In this document: positions 32,974 to 46,494 of the stretch, piece by piece
How the letters are laid out: each line of letters starts with the position of its first letter
Position numbering within the stretch: position 1 is the stretch's first letter
Origin: Armillaria gallica
Taxonomy: Eukaryota; Basidiomycota; Agaricomycetes; Agaricales; Physalacriaceae
Direction of reading: 5' to 3'
DNA length: 64,000 nucleotides
NCBI GenBank assembly: GCA_037576215.1
Contig: JBANDB010000006.1
Location: 5,208,001 to 5,272,000, forward strand
Made by a program: the position numbers and the translations under genes
The notes under the pieces: model-generated
Database searches by the model: none
The model's input: only the letters and a program-made list of their open reading frames with translations
Told to the model about the DNA's origin: nothing

Positions 32974-33560
32974 TCAATTGAAGTCCAGTTTTCTCTGCGC
33001 ACATAACGTCATACTTGGCAGGCTTTGACCCGACATCCAAGGGAATTTTGCTCTGTGCGCTATCATTGTTTCATGGTACGGACACTGTATTCTGATGTAC
33101 CCCTAGTTTTCGACTTGTATCAGGAGAAGAGAAGGCTCAAATTGGTAGTCAGTATCTCGTCCGTAGCTCTATCTGGCACCCCCTGGCACGATTTTCAAAG
33201 CGGAAGTCTAAACAGGCTTTCTTTTGCAAGCCTTGTCTTCCGCTTCGTGGTGCCACAGTTCCTCACTGGACATGGATCGGTTTTCTATCTATCTTCACAA
33301 GGCTTGCATCCAGCTGTTATCGTATTGAACTCGAGACCATTTCTAAGGTCTCCTGCGACGAATATCTGTGTTCTATCTGTGTCTTGGCACATGCTGAGTC
33401 TCTCACCGTTGCTGCGTCAGTCTACGTACCAGAAACTATGTCCTGGGGGTGCCAGTTAGAATGAAGTGACAAGTATCCTAACATTTTGGCGCTATAATTT
33501 TAGGTGATTTAAAAGTTAAAACCCGACGCATATATACAGGTATGTCACCCATCTCCCATC
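32974..33560. mobile_element. Possible 587-bp insertion in the MYND gene leader
   Basis: Compared with the copy at 29826-29960, this copy has 587 extra bases bounded by the direct repeat TCTCCCATC (32965-32973 and 33552-33560), a possible 9-bp target duplication. Distance from the repeat to the ATG is 35 bases here and 39 in the other copy, which fits a clean insertion. No terminal inverted repeat is visible. An internal palindrome lies at 33184-33255. The 144-codon frame within it has no recognised family. Confidence 0.5.
33184..33255. repeat. Imperfect palindrome in the inserted segment
   Basis: TGGCAC...AAGCGGAAGTC...AGGCTT on the left pairs with AAGCCTTGTCTTCCGCTT...GTGCCA on the right around a short loop (TCTTTTGC). 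About 30 of 34 positions per arm can pair with small bulges. Confidence 0.55.
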
Positions 33561-33594
33561 GTTTTGAAGTTTCGCATTGATCACTTATCCCAGA

Positions 33595-35008
33595 ATGTCC
33601 CAATTTCGGCTTATAGTCTCACCAACAAAGTCTACCCATGAAGGCGATGGCAGCGGTGGACTCTCAATAACCAAACAAATGCACAAGATCCTAGACCAAT
33701 GTGGCTACCTGTCCTGCGAAAAGGGCGGCCAGACTCTACGAGAACTTTACAACGACAGATCTTCCTCCTTTGACCCCCGTAAGCTCACTTATTTCGGATT
33801 ATGTTGCTACCTAGGAGATTACGACAAAGTCGTCAAGGTGAGATTGACACATACCAAGTTTCCTCAGTCACTGAACTGTCAAATCAGGAAGTTGAATCTG
33901 GCGACGCACCCGACCTCGAAGGTACAGAAACACCATATAAATTTGGGTATCTTACTATCGTCGTATCTGGCGCTCAGCGCCTGCAAATACCTAACCCCCT
34001 GCACGTTGAAGTCCTCAAATATCTCATATCTTGTGGCGCGCCTGTGGACCTCCCAGAAATCACCGGATACACCGCCCTATCCCACGGAACTATGAACCAC
34101 ATGGCCAAGCTCGATCTGTGTCGCGTGCTCCTGGAAGCTGGATCAGATCCCAATCAGCGTAACCGCTATGGCGAAGTTCCCCTGCTCAGATGCTTCCAGA
34201 CTAACGGAATCGGCGCAATCGACCTTCTCATGGAATTTGGCGCTGACGTAGATACTGCAGACGCAGATGGATTTACCCCTCGGGAGGTTCAGCTTAAGTC
34301 CGGCCCAGAAGTGACAGCTGCTGTACAGCGATGGCTGAGGAAACGTTCAGGGGACGAAAAACCGATGGACACCAAGGCATGCGGATTTTGCAAGAAGCCA
34401 GGAGGAGACGGTGTCCAACTCCGGCTGTGCTCAAAGTGTCAGACTGCGTGGTATTGTTCGACAGCGTGTCAGCGTACGTTTCAGCCTTCGTAGCATGTTA
34501 TGCCTCTCTGACGTTTCATTCAGGCTCGCACTGGCCTACCCACAGGCCCGTTTGTCAGCCATTCTCGGTGCGGAACACTGTCACCCTCATCCCATACTAC
34601 TCTGAAGCTCGAAACGGGTTTGTCCAACCACTGGCCAAGATATCTCGTGACTTTTTGTCTATCCCTACTCCAGACACACCCCAGTCCCATCATCGCTTCG
34701 CGCATACGCCCAAGAACCTGTCTGCTGATTCACCTAAGAGCATTGTTATCAAAGTCCAGGTACCATTTGACGCACTTTCGAACAGACGAAACGTAAGGTC
34801 CGGCGGGGATCTCCTGGTATACACAAAGAAGAGGGATTTTGTGTGCCCGATTAGACGAGTCGATGGGCCGGAAGAGTATGATCGCATAACCCAAGTGGTC
34901 AGGACCCAGGGTGTTGGAGGGGCAAAAGCGTATTTTGCTGCGGAGCTTAGGGGAAAGACAGCGTTGATTGTGAAAGTGTCAGAGGTCCTTGCAGAACAGC
35001 CATTTTAA
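33595..35008 (+). CDS. Ankyrin-repeat protein with MYND-type zinc finger
   Basis: Three exons: 33595-33837, 33888-34473 and 34524-35008; both introns are 50 bp. The ATG at 33595 is chosen because the duplicated copy conserves the protein from this point. Exon 2 has ankyrin-like units (EVLKYLISCGAPVDLPEITG; CRVLLEAGSDPNQRNRYGE; AIDLLMEFGADVDTADADG). The MYND finger spans the second junction: CGFCKK...LRLCSKCQTAWYCSTACQ...HWPTHRPVC, with all Cys and His ligands in place. MYND fingers bind short Pro-rich peptides, and ankyrin repeats also mediate protein contacts, so an adaptor role is likely. The C-terminal 130 residues match the tails of agaric MYND proteins of unknown function. About 437 residues. 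A promoter/start duplicate lies at 29826-30060. Confidence 0.85.
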
Positions 35009-36610
35009 TTTTGTTTCGTGATCGTATGTTCATAATCATTACTCGTCTGTATCTCCGCATCGTACACTGAAGTTCAAGTAGTCTTATTTACACGGGCATC
35101 AGGAAGTAAGTTCGCCAACGGCAGAGCTAGCGCGCTTCGTACGAGACGGTCCTATGGAGGGACTGAGCTGCGACGGCTTTAGATTAATACAGTGCATTCC
35201 AAACCTAATGGCAATACCAAAGAAATTTGTGCAAGCAAGAATGGAGCTTCATGGAAACGTTTTAGCTTAGACGTGAACTAGCTTGAGCGTCGCTCGAGCT
35301 CCAGTTCCTGTTGTCCGCGGCTCGGGCCGACCATTATACATATCTTCGAACGATCTCATAAAGGGCTACACTGAAGTACGGAGAAAATACAAGGATGCTA
35401 AATTCGTTCGACAATGCCCAACATCTCACGTACCATGATCGATGAGTATCGGTATCCGATAAGGTCCTAAACGGTTCGACCCAGTGCCCCATTGAAAGAA
35501 ATGACAGCGGGTGAAAGAATGCACGAAACTGGGGTTCATGAATGGGGTCTACAGCGAAGATCAATATTAAATGTAAACAACATAGATCACTACCAACGTG
35601 ATGTACGAGGATGCCACACCATCGCTCGTCCATTCTTGACAAAGCTCCCACGAGAAGGTTCAATGTCGAAAGAAGCCGTGTCCTGTATGGTTCAAGCACA
35701 TTAAATCCTTAGGCTCAGGTCGGAAAGGACAGAAGAATCATAGTTTCGAATGCAGTAAAGTGTACTGCTCGTACGCCCACTGGCCTCTAACTTTGGGGGT
35801 TCCTATTTTGCTGCGGTCAGCGTCGGCTGCAGCTCTTGTAATCGAGTCTGCAGCACGTAAACCTTATGAGCACATGAACCGAAAGATGGGAACGTATAGC
35901 AATCGCAAGCATCCTAGGTGTGAACGTCCGGATACACTCCTCCTTCGTTGAGCCATCATCGGAACTGTTCGTATGGCGTTTCTCCAGGTCACCATTAAGC
36001 CGAGTCTTGCGCTGTTTCGCTATGAATGGTGTTCGCTCTGAACTCAGCCATCTTGGCTCACCGAATACAGTTGTTACTCCGATCATACTCCAGAAGGCTT
36101 TGTCACTGGGACATGTGATACCCTTTAATATGAAGGGCGCAGTCAAGGCTGTCTACTTTCAATTCCAGGGATTGAGTTAGCGTACAGAGACGAGAAACGC
36201 GCACCGTGATTATGACGACACAATAAGGGTTACCATTCCCTCGGGCCGCACCGATATACCACGCCATAAGACCATCTATTTCCTACATCAACAAAGGACT
36301 AAACCAGAGCCGATGAGCTTACTGAGCAAACCAATACCAGTCCCGATTAATCGAACGCCGTAGCTATATATCTGGATGAAGCAATCAGAATAGCTTCAAC
36401 CCCCGTTCATAAAACAGGGACCATACCTGATCTCCCGCAAATACGGCTAGACCGATCTATCGATGACCACATATCAGTATACAACAGTGAACAGAAGGAA
36501 ACAAGCACAAGGTAAAGTAAATTCACCTGAACCATAATCAGTGCCCAAAGTCCTAGATACTGATACACGAACCATGAAACCCGAGAAACAAACGGACGGC
36601 ATCCAGAGCG
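35009..36610. other. Intergenic or decayed DNA, no gene seen
   Basis: About 1.6 kb. A minus-strand frame (35699-35334, 121 codons) has hydrophobic stretches that might be a fragment of a membrane protein, but no family could be named. Confidence 0.35.
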
Positions 36611-37417
36611 CTATGTGATGTCTTCCAAACAGTACAACTTTCCAGAGAAATGTTTAGAGAGGCTCGCATTTAAAAGCCTCTCAGAGACCTCAAATGGACG
36701 GAGATAAGCCCATCGAAGAACAACACATCGGTACTGAAGCTCTTTATTTCCGTGATAGAAAGGTAACACTCTCAGCAAAGGAATATTCCCGGATAGAGAA
36801 CATAGTCTCACCAAGTCATCTGTTTGCGCGCGCATGTCCATCATTTTCCAGAGGGTCAATTTCTCAAGGACCATATCAAAGATACGATCACCATGGTCGT
36901 AGCACTTAAGAGTAGCTAGAAGGGTCATCATGACCCCTTACTGCTACCCACAGTGGATGCTCCCCAGAGTAACGGAAATGATGAGTAACGAGTTAGGATG
37001 TTTGCCGAGTGCTGCGTGTGTGGGGGTTTCGAAATGACAACAGTGTAAGACAGGCGAATTCGATACAATGTCTCGCAGGATGATTCACTGACTTGGCTCA
37101 AAGGCCACAAGCCCTTGATGGCATCGAGGCTGTTCTTCATACGATGCGCAGTCCAGCGAAATATCTCCAGAAGGATGCCTCTTGGGAATCAATGGATGGG
37201 TGACAGACCTGATTTGCGCCTAAGAAGTGGACGCTCGAACTGTTCTTTTTGGCGCATCAACAAAGTGATTTGTTTCTCCAGAAGGGGGATTTCGAATGTC
37301 GCAAGATCTCCTTCAATCCAAGACATGTCAGCACCTAATGAGACGAATGAACAATGTTATTATTTGTTCGTGCTCAGGCTCGTCTGCTTGTGGATAAAGA
37401 GAATCGGATGACGGCAT
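36611..37417 (-). pseudogene. F-box protein fragment, 5' half only
   Basis: Fragments in order: start MPSSDSLYPQADEPEHEQII, SPIH...PRGILLEIFRWTAHRM (F-box core), SLDAIKGLWPLSQVSES, SKPPHTQHSANILTRY, then a long open part with IFDMVLEKLTLWKMMDM and LCSLSGNIPLL. It is the closest relative of the F-box pseudogene at 28123-29596 (LWKMMDM and SGNIPLL are shared). Several stops and shifts lie in the first 300 bases and the C-terminal repeats are missing. Confidence 0.65.
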
Positions 37418-40400
37418 TTTGAAAGGCTAAACATACTAAAGGATGACCAGGGGTCATTGATAATCTGCAAACCTTTGGCCAGTCAAGTTACTCAATTTGT
37501 CGTGATGACGCCTTCGACGAGTAGGCGGGAGTGAAGAGATTGAGACTCGCAAACGGAGGAGGACGCCAGTGAAAATGATGTCGGACGAAAGAACCAATTA
37601 CCGAGCGGCCCGGGTCGCATGGAGTTTTACTTCGTTTCAAATATCAACGCCGTCACTGCTTACGCTGGATTCAGCTCAACAGGAGACCTAAATGAGAGTA
37701 CACTGCCCTACACTGTCTCTCAGTTACTCCAGTTACTGGAAGGAGTGTGAGCTGGTAGCCGAAGTCGAAGAGATAGGTGTCAAGTCCACAGCTAACCCGG
37801 ACCCGAAGTGAACGAATACGGGTCCGGTCAATCCTCGTCAATATGAACTGATGGAGGACAGTCAACCGACAAAGAACTCTCGCCGAAAAGAACTCTGCAA
37901 AGAGAAGGAAGAAAGTATTTCCTCCAATACATATACTCTTCCTACGCACACGATGCGTCGAAGCGACAACCCCCGTAGATCTGCATCTAGCGGAATCGCC
38001 CACTTGCTTTAGATGTCGAGAAGTACACAACCGACTAGATCCCCTATATCCGGGAGAAAGGGACTGAGCGCTACCCTACAGAGCATGGAGAATGGAATCG
38101 TTCAAAATTGTAATCAGAACATTCAGAGTATGACAAGACCATAGAATAATTGTCGTTTCAGAAGTACACTCCGCTACACGTTGACCGTAGTGGGAAAAAT
38201 GATTCATGTGATCCTGAAGGCAAGAACAAGATATATTAGTGTCGGAACTCGGTTTAAAAGGAAGTTACCATAAATTGGCAAAAGGTTACAACAAAATCGA
38301 CAAGGGCCAAGATGTAGTAATAACGAACCAGATCACTGGATTTGATCTTCAAGGCTATCTTAGGGATCGCGCAAGCTACCCGCGGCTGATTGAAGGAGAT
38401 AGACATTCAAAATGCAAGCCACGATGGTGAAAGATAAGTGATGTCATGCGCCCAATGCAGAAGAATATAGAGGCCTTGACAGTAATTTGAACCTACGCCG
38501 TACCTTAGCGTCGGTAACCTAGCTCCCCGGCCGACTGCCGTTGGATTTTATCGTGCTACAACATTTCAAACAGAGAAATATCGAAACAATGACGGGGACT
38601 AACATCTATCTCTCGGAAAAATAAATAATCTGCTAACTTTATCCCGAGGGCATACACGTCCGAGGTAGTTGAATAGCACGCAGTCATAGCCCCTCCGAGT
38701 CCGGCGATGTATCAGAGTCGATTAAAATTTAACCGCTTCGATTCCGAGACGACATGGAGCACCAATTGCTAGAATGTTTTCAGAGATCACCACTCGCTAG
38801 CGATCGTCGCTCCATTTCTGTGGCGGCTGCAGTTAAAAATCGAGGAAGAATACGACACATATAAACCGGCATGTAACGACAACGAACGTCCAATATGACT
38901 GCTCGTACAAATGCCGGTGCCGACGGGATCGATAGGAAAAAGAGGAACGGAAAAGTGATAATGGGGACAAGAGTAGATGAATCAGATGGAATCACAGCAG
39001 CGAAAGCAGGATGACAGAGACTTGGGGTTCAACATTAACGTAAGGTATTGGGAGGAGCGTGGAGACGGTACCTTGCAAGATCGACTACCAAACGAAGGCC
39101 AGAAGTTCACGAATAGTATCCGCAACCAGCTCAGGACCAAGGATGCCCAGCTGAGATTGGACCTTCTGGACCGGGGAGAAGGCTAGATGCGGAATGGCTG
39201 TCACAAGATAATGAAGGGCCGGGCGAAAATAATTTACCTCTGATATACTATCTCCATCCCGAGGGGTATGATCTCATCAGAACTTGGGGCTAAGCACGCA
39301 TGTAAATAAATTGCACGGAACTTGAGTGTCGATGAAAGACCTGGGTAAGAAGATGATATTGAGAAATAAAGGACTGAGAATATGATGGCATATCATCATT
39401 GATAAACGCGCTACCTGATTACAGACATATATTCAAGGATTTCCTTTCATGACGGGAGAAGTCCTACCGCAACTAGGCTTCAGTTTCATGCGTACGAAAG
39501 ACCAGAGTAAAGGACAAGTCACAAGTCCGAGCCGAGGGTTGCTTCGCCCTACATAGATGAGAAGTCCCAAGAAGAGTTTTCGGCGTACAGAGGGATATCG
39601 GACAGACATACGTGTAATGTATGTCCTCTGTGACAAACGCGCTTACGGCTGGGAGCAAGCTGCCCCGCTGAGGTGAAGACGGCAGAACGAATTCTGGGCC
39701 CAGCGGCGATGACCAGTAATTTAAATGTGGCACCAACGTTGAATGCTGCGGAAAGCAAACATGTAGCCTGCGAGGAGACAAATTAGCATCCACAAGTGAC
39801 AAACCGGAGTACTTGCAATTATAAATCAACGTTGGGCCGTATGTCCGAGACTCGGGGTGGAGGCGTGTGAGGATCGAGCTGCAAAGAACAAAGGGTAACC
39901 TGTCCACACGTCGATAATATGGGGAACATGGAACCAGCTGATCGTTAAACGAAGACGGGTGACCGACCAAGCAGTAATGTCATGAGCTCGGGAACACTTT
40001 ACGGACTTCGAACTTGTTGGAAGAATCGGAAAGATAGAATGACGCAGAGTTGCACAAGGTCCTTCCCGAGTGAATGTCATTGACTATCTAATGATAGGAC
40101 TAGTGAGTTATACAGAGCACAGTGTAAATATAGCGTTCGCTCAGAGTGCGCTGGAGCCTGAGTTGATCAGTCAGCGAAACTGTAGACACTGAAGTACGTA
40201 CCAGTGAACATCAGTTCAACAATGTGATAGGATTGGTACGGCTGAATTAGGAGAAATGAGTACTATTCGTCATCACGATAACCGAAAAGGAACGAACCAT
40301 TCCCTCTAGGCAGACATCATCGGAGATCCCGCGAAGGATTTAAGCATGTATATCGTGCGACCAAGTATTACTGACATCAATGACTTGTATTCAGTTCAGG

Positions 40401-43400
40401 GTGTGTCCGGTGAGAACACAGGCTCGCACATAAGCCCCGCTGGCTTGCTGGTATTGATGCATCTGACACAAAGCCAACAACAGTCTTATGTCGACAAATA
40501 CTCGCTCGTCTTCCATTATGAAACGCAAGTATCGTTCCCCGGATATCCGAGTTCGTAACATAGAGAGACCTTCCATATCAGCGAAAAGCCCATTCAGGTC
40601 GCCGACGGAAAGGCGGGGCCAGGACGCAATCTGAACTCCTCAAACGGATAGAGCAATCTCTCAAGAAGGATGCGTTGGAGGGCATCGGAGGGGTATTATT
40701 TTAAGTTTAGACCCGCAGATATATCAAGGACATATTCAGTTCCTACATGTAAGACGAGATGATGAACATGAACCGACCTTACGAGCGTGGTTAGTATAGT
40801 ATAATACTCAATTGAGAACCCACTTGTCAGACCTAAGATATGTTCAATTTATGTGCGAACTCATCAGTACCAATAACTCTCAAACCTCAGCGGGACCGAG
40901 TTTCAGCGAAACGAATGGAATGTCCCGTGATTAAGGCAGAGCTGTGAAACTTCGTCAGCCTCCAGATCGACGTTCGGAGATATGAGTCTAGGCACTACGT
41001 TCTATAAAACAAGTCCAAAGCATCAGAAAGCAACAAATTGAAGACAAAAGCGTCTGACTCACCGCTCACACGCTCACAACCAAATGTGAGGGCGACAAAG
41101 GAACGGAATGTATATTGGATAGCCGGCCTTTTCACAAAGGATGGTGGAAGCGAGCAGACTTTCTCCGTCCCGCAGGGCGCTCAATTGCGCAAACTGTCGA
41201 AGTCCGGACCGGCACTAACCGGTGTAATGTTTGTTTCCTAGTTCGTTTGTGTTGGACTTTGAAAGATGAGCTTGTGACCATAGTTACGAGGGTATGTGTG
41301 TTCCTCCACGAACATTGGTGTGAAAACCAATTCGTTTGCGTCGATGAAGGGTGCCAATGAGAACAGCCTCCGCGACAATATCCTAAACGGCGGTCTGCGC
41401 GACTTAAACCCCCTTCGCGACTTCTCCTCCAGGGTGCATCTGCATTAGACCACAATTATTCGAGTCTTGCTAGGTTATGTCCTACGCCGAAGTTCCCCCA
41501 AAGGGCGCTTCCCGCAGTCCACTTCTGTTCTCTCGTCACTCCCTGCCGTTCTCCTGTCGTGCTATATCCACGCTGCACCCCTCGATCGCATGCAAATGCA
41601 CCCAGAGACGCACGGCACCTCCATGTAATAAGTAAGCGCGAAGGAATCAATAGCTTGCAACCCTGCAGAACCAATGCTTATGGTACGAGCCGCCACATTC
41701 AGGGCACTGAGTTCTTGACGGGAGTACCCAATGTGGTAATCGCCACCGGGCGGCCCAGCAACGAACCCAAAATCAACAGTGCCCCATCCCGAACTCATAA
41801 ATCCAACCCAGATACCGACGAACACGGGCCCGACGAGCCAGTGGCGGGCGGGTGTCGAAACAGCTCGCAAAGCGTTCGTTTACGTCCGTTGTTAGAGAGG
41901 CGATGGAACAGAGGGGAGAGAACCATTTGCTATAACTTCCATGAGATGAGTTTGAAACATTAGATTTCACAGATCGCCACAGTATGAGGATCGGCTGGCC
42001 TTCTGCCGCGATGCTGGCCAAGAAGGCTTTAAATAGCCTCAGCCAGCCATCTTTCCCTTCAAGTCCAATGAGCGCTGATTCAGCGACAAATCAAACCGAC
42101 TATCGAAAGCGAATGAGAAATAATTTCGAATCAGTCAAATGGCTTAAGAGCTAACCGATACATAAGCTTCATTGCTTTAGTTCAACAACTCCTTCATCCC
42201 GTTGGCGATCATTTCGCGACATGACGAAAAAAGCCTTCCAGAGCACAAGTGCGCTGTCAAACGATACGCTGGCAGTGGCACACGCCGGAAGTCCCTGGCT
42301 ATGGGTGTACCACACTTCGGATCAGGACTGGTAGTGAGAACACGGATGAAAACATAGCACCGACTATTGTTGGAGCGTGGGTAAGGAGGCGCTTCCGAGT
42401 CGGAAGTCGGTGACATGGTATATCCGAATCGAACATTTTTCTTTCACCTTCATACGCGTCCACTTGATCGGAAGTCTCCCTCTCTCCAGCCCCGCGCCGA
42501 TCAAAGCAATATCATCACATCCTTCCATTCCTTCAACCGCGAAGGACAGTCCATGCGAACGGCAACTCAAGGAGCTAGTGTACCAGCAGGTGATGGCGGC
42601 GAGTTGCAAACTCCAGTCGAGGTGTCAAAGAGGGTGTTGGATTGGGTACGGCAACAGATTGCTGACACCCGGACCGAAGAAAATGGCGGCGTTCGTGAGG
42701 GTGAACGAGTACGTCTGGAGACGGACCGTAGACGTACTCGTAGACAACGGAGGTGGTGCTGTATAACTCGAATGAATGACAGCACGGTGGCAGCTCAGTG
42801 CCATGGTTACTTTGTCCGATATTTGACAAGCGGCCTATACTTGAGGAGAGCGAGCGATATGAAGACGCACATTCTTCCTCAGGTAGACTCGGATGTACGG
42901 GTAGTGCAAGTGACGACGACTTTCTGGAATCGACCCAGCACGCAGGCTGCAAAATCTTCCCCGGAGGAGCTTGGCCGCGCGTTGAGGTTCTTGATCTATC
43001 AATTACAAAATCAGAAGTTGAACTAGGGGAGAAAAATTTTGAGCACTAACGACCTGCTCCAACGGAGGTGCTGTAAGTTATCCTGCCTGTCGGGCTGCGA
43101 CGCACGCAACGTCTGGCCCCGCGGGACGATGAGCAATCATTCTTAACATCGTCCGTACTGAGTCCACTGTCGAGAAGTCCAACGATTGACTCGAAATGAT
43201 TCAAACTATACTTACAGCCGCACCGTCAGTCACTGCTGCCTGCTCCCAAATTTTCGCTGCTCAGAATGGAATTCTCAGCATTGAAGTAGGGCATCGATGT
43301 CCTGGCATCATGGTTGCATGTAGTTCCGGCAGGTCTGGGCTGGACTCTAAGCGCGTAAAGCGGTAATTCTGCTTAATATTGCGGCAGTCAACCCAATAAT

Positions 43401-46400
43401 CCATTGGAAAAGAGGAATAGAACGTACATTTGCATCTTTTCCGTGGGGATAAGGATGACGACACGAAAAAAGGTGGTAGAGACAAACGGGGACGTGGGAA
43501 AGAAAAATATTCCTAATTTGTCGCTTAGGTGAAACGGGTAGGTCCGAGTGGGTCCACACATGGTCTCCACTCAGAATTGACTAGAGCGTCCATGACGAAT
43601 GGCCTCGCGTATCTCTGTTGCGGAAAATTCCCGTCTCGCTCAAGTCTCGCTTGGATAAATTCGGATGATCTTCGAGGTATCTCAATGCCTGCCGAGTCCC
43701 CCGAGGTGCCCCATGGGCCATGGCTCGATGACTCCTCCCATTGTTCGTAAATTTAATCAAAACTCACCCACTGGTCGCCGATGTGCCCTACCATCGGTTT
43801 CTATCCGCCGCACAGCTCTCGTCGAGAAAGAAAAAAGCCGTAAACAAATGTAATTGAAAAAGTTCTTTTCTTCACTCTTCCAACGATCCCGTAAATCAAA
43901 CGCAAACAGCATCCAACGGAACCACCAAACAATTTGTATTATTCTGCCAAGTATGGATATGAATCCTCCTTCCTCTTGGCCCCATCGTTCCTGCCAATTA
44001 CATCGCAAATGCTCTTCGTTCGAGCCGATCTTTCTCTGTCATGACGCATACTACCCGACAGGCCTTCCCCCCAAAGCCGGAGATAATTAACCTTAACGCC
44101 TCGTGGTGTTCGTATGACAATGAACCTTCTTCCTCCCCAAAACTATTTCATTTAAGCCAGACATTCACACTCCTTCCTCGCGCCACACTAGAAAGGAAAA
44201 AAAAACCTCTCTTGGAGCTCCCAGATCTAAGGGAAACAGCACTGTGTGTCAATATCTTTTTCACGGCCCGAGATCATGCTTCATACATAGACGGTGGGGG
44301 AAGGGGACGGAATCTCGCTTCGAGTGGCGCCGACGTCACGGAACGAAATTGGAGGTGCAAAAGATTCGGGAAATCTCAGGGGGAGAGAGGGGAGGTGCCT
44401 CGGTGTACGTCAGGGAGAGAGTACGTCATCATAAGATATGGATATTACGGCAAGAGAGGATGCGTTATTGTATAGTAAAGTACTAAGTAACACATAGGAA
44501 TTTGCAGTGTCGAGTATCAAGTAAATAACACAAGCGGCGCTGGCTTTCACAGTTTTTTTTGCTTGGGATATCTGGAGATTTCCGAAGACCAGAACTTTGG
44601 GCCGACAGTGCGGGAGAAGGTCGAACGGACGATGCTAGATGTGGGGTTGCATCTTTCGCAATAATGGAACTTGGAACTGAGAGGCCCTCCCGCAACCATG
44701 GAACCGGGTTTTGGAGTGGAAAAAGGAAAGATTCCGCGTCATTACTACTTAGTGCTTACTAGCTTCAAGCAAGCTGTTTTTAGCACTGATCTTGGCTGAT
44801 TGTGAATGTTACATAGTGCTTCGTCGTCCACGCAAGTTACACACATCCTGATTATTGACCATCAAGAGACCTAAGCACTTCTCTCGCAGCAGTAAATGCA
44901 CTCTGACAAACAAACACCTTAGAGCGAGGTTTGGTCACATTCAAATAAATGATCGTGCACTTGAGCACGATTGACAATCTATGCCTCATGTCGGTTGTCT
45001 GCACTGGCAGGGAAGAATGCTTCTTGGGGTAGATGCGCACACCGCGAACGCATGCAAGTTTACTAAAATTAGGGCCAAATTTATCAACTTGAAAGCTTTG
45101 CATGTGCGATAATCATTTTTTCGCAAGCGTCACCAGTTACCACTCGATCGTATGTTTTGTGAAAGGAATGAAAGCCTCGTCACCGTCAGGGGCGTTCATC
45201 TACGGGCCAAGTGCATGGTTGACGTTCACATCTGATTTGGTTAGATTCATCAACCCTAACGAAACAGCGAGATGCTTCCTGTCTTGAATGTTAATCTCCT
45301 GTGCGCAGTGACAACGGGTGCGCGTCCCCAAGTCTTCCCCATGAATTGTAATTTGACTGACCTGCAATCGTGAGACGATTCTGTCGTATGCGTCATAATC
45401 TCCATCTTGCATGGAACGCTCGAGTACTTACCCGGGGACACTGAGGTCAACAGGCCGCGAGATCTTATCTTGTCCCGCTCGTCGTAGATTTTGTGACGAG
45501 CCCCGGGTACAATGCAAAGGGATAACTGCGTAACGTACATCTATCACTTGTTTGTTGGTACGTTCTCGTTAAGGCGAGGTTTATGAAGGCATGCATGCTT
45601 TACGAATACACCCCGGGGGTACAGATAACGCCTAGAGGTGGTCCAGAGCATGAAAGTGTTTGTGAAAGGATGTAAAAGGCTCCGTATACAACTTGAAAAC
45701 GTGGAAGAAGGCCATCTATTAGCACTTGGCTCTGTAAGCAGAGGACATTTCGGAGACCCGAGTAAGTAGGTAGGTAAGCCAGCAGACTCGACGTATGAAA
45801 GAAACTTGTTACCATCTTGTCACAACGGCAGTCATTTGCCAAGGGCAACTGTTTCACAAAGTCGCAAGCCATTCTTTGAGTCTCTAGCCTAATCCTGTGA
45901 AATGACGGCGAGTCACATAGTGATGGGGAGATGCATGTTCGTAGTCTGATCAATCTAATTCAGCCGAAACACTCTGTAGCATCACTGAGCGAAAAACAAT
46001 GTCCAAGGGATAAAGAACATCCGAGTCAATCAGAGAGATAAGAAGCCACTGGAAGAACGACGCAGTACTAGCTTTACATAGAGTTAAACTTGCCAAATCA
46101 CCTTGTGGCGAGCAATATCGGAGACTGGAAATGCAAGAGATCAGCTTCCAGTGTTTCGAATAGCTCCACTAGTTAAGTCTGCATTGAATCACAGTGATTG
46201 AGCATTTAGAACAGAACACGCTTGCGAGACAACCGGAGATTTACAAGAAACAAGTTCGAGTTTCCTTCTGATCCAAAGGTCGGTCGAGCGTCTGAGTTAT
46301 TCGGACCAGCAGAGCGAGATCCAGGAATCACACGCGCGAGATCTGAAGGATGCGAGCGCCTAGTGTGAGAGCAGCAGCCAAGTATAGCTCGGCCCAGTTC

Positions 46401-46494
46401 GGCAAGTAGAAGTATTGGACAAACATGAGCAAATGACATCCAAAAATAGTTTCTCTACTTTTCCTTCTCGTTTTCATGCGGTCTGAATTATAAG
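37418..46494. other. 9-kb stretch without a recognisable gene
   Basis: No open frame here shows family resemblance or convincing exon structure. The longest candidates are 42415-43026 (+, 203 codons, basic middle RRRTRRQRR), 39970-39473 (-) and 41870-41562 (-, Gly-rich GPVFVGIWVGFMSSGWG). No tRNA, transposase, reverse transcriptase or strong repeat was found. It may be old decayed sequence, long UTRs or genes of a fungal family I do not know. Confidence 0.4.

Noticed and set aside
33025..33459. 144-codon frame as a gene
   Set aside because: It lies in the segment that looks like an insertion, includes a palindrome and resembles no family.
42415..43026. 203-codon frame with an Arg-rich middle
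   Set aside because: The other frames are about equally open, no domain is visible, and the Arg run comes from repetitive codons.
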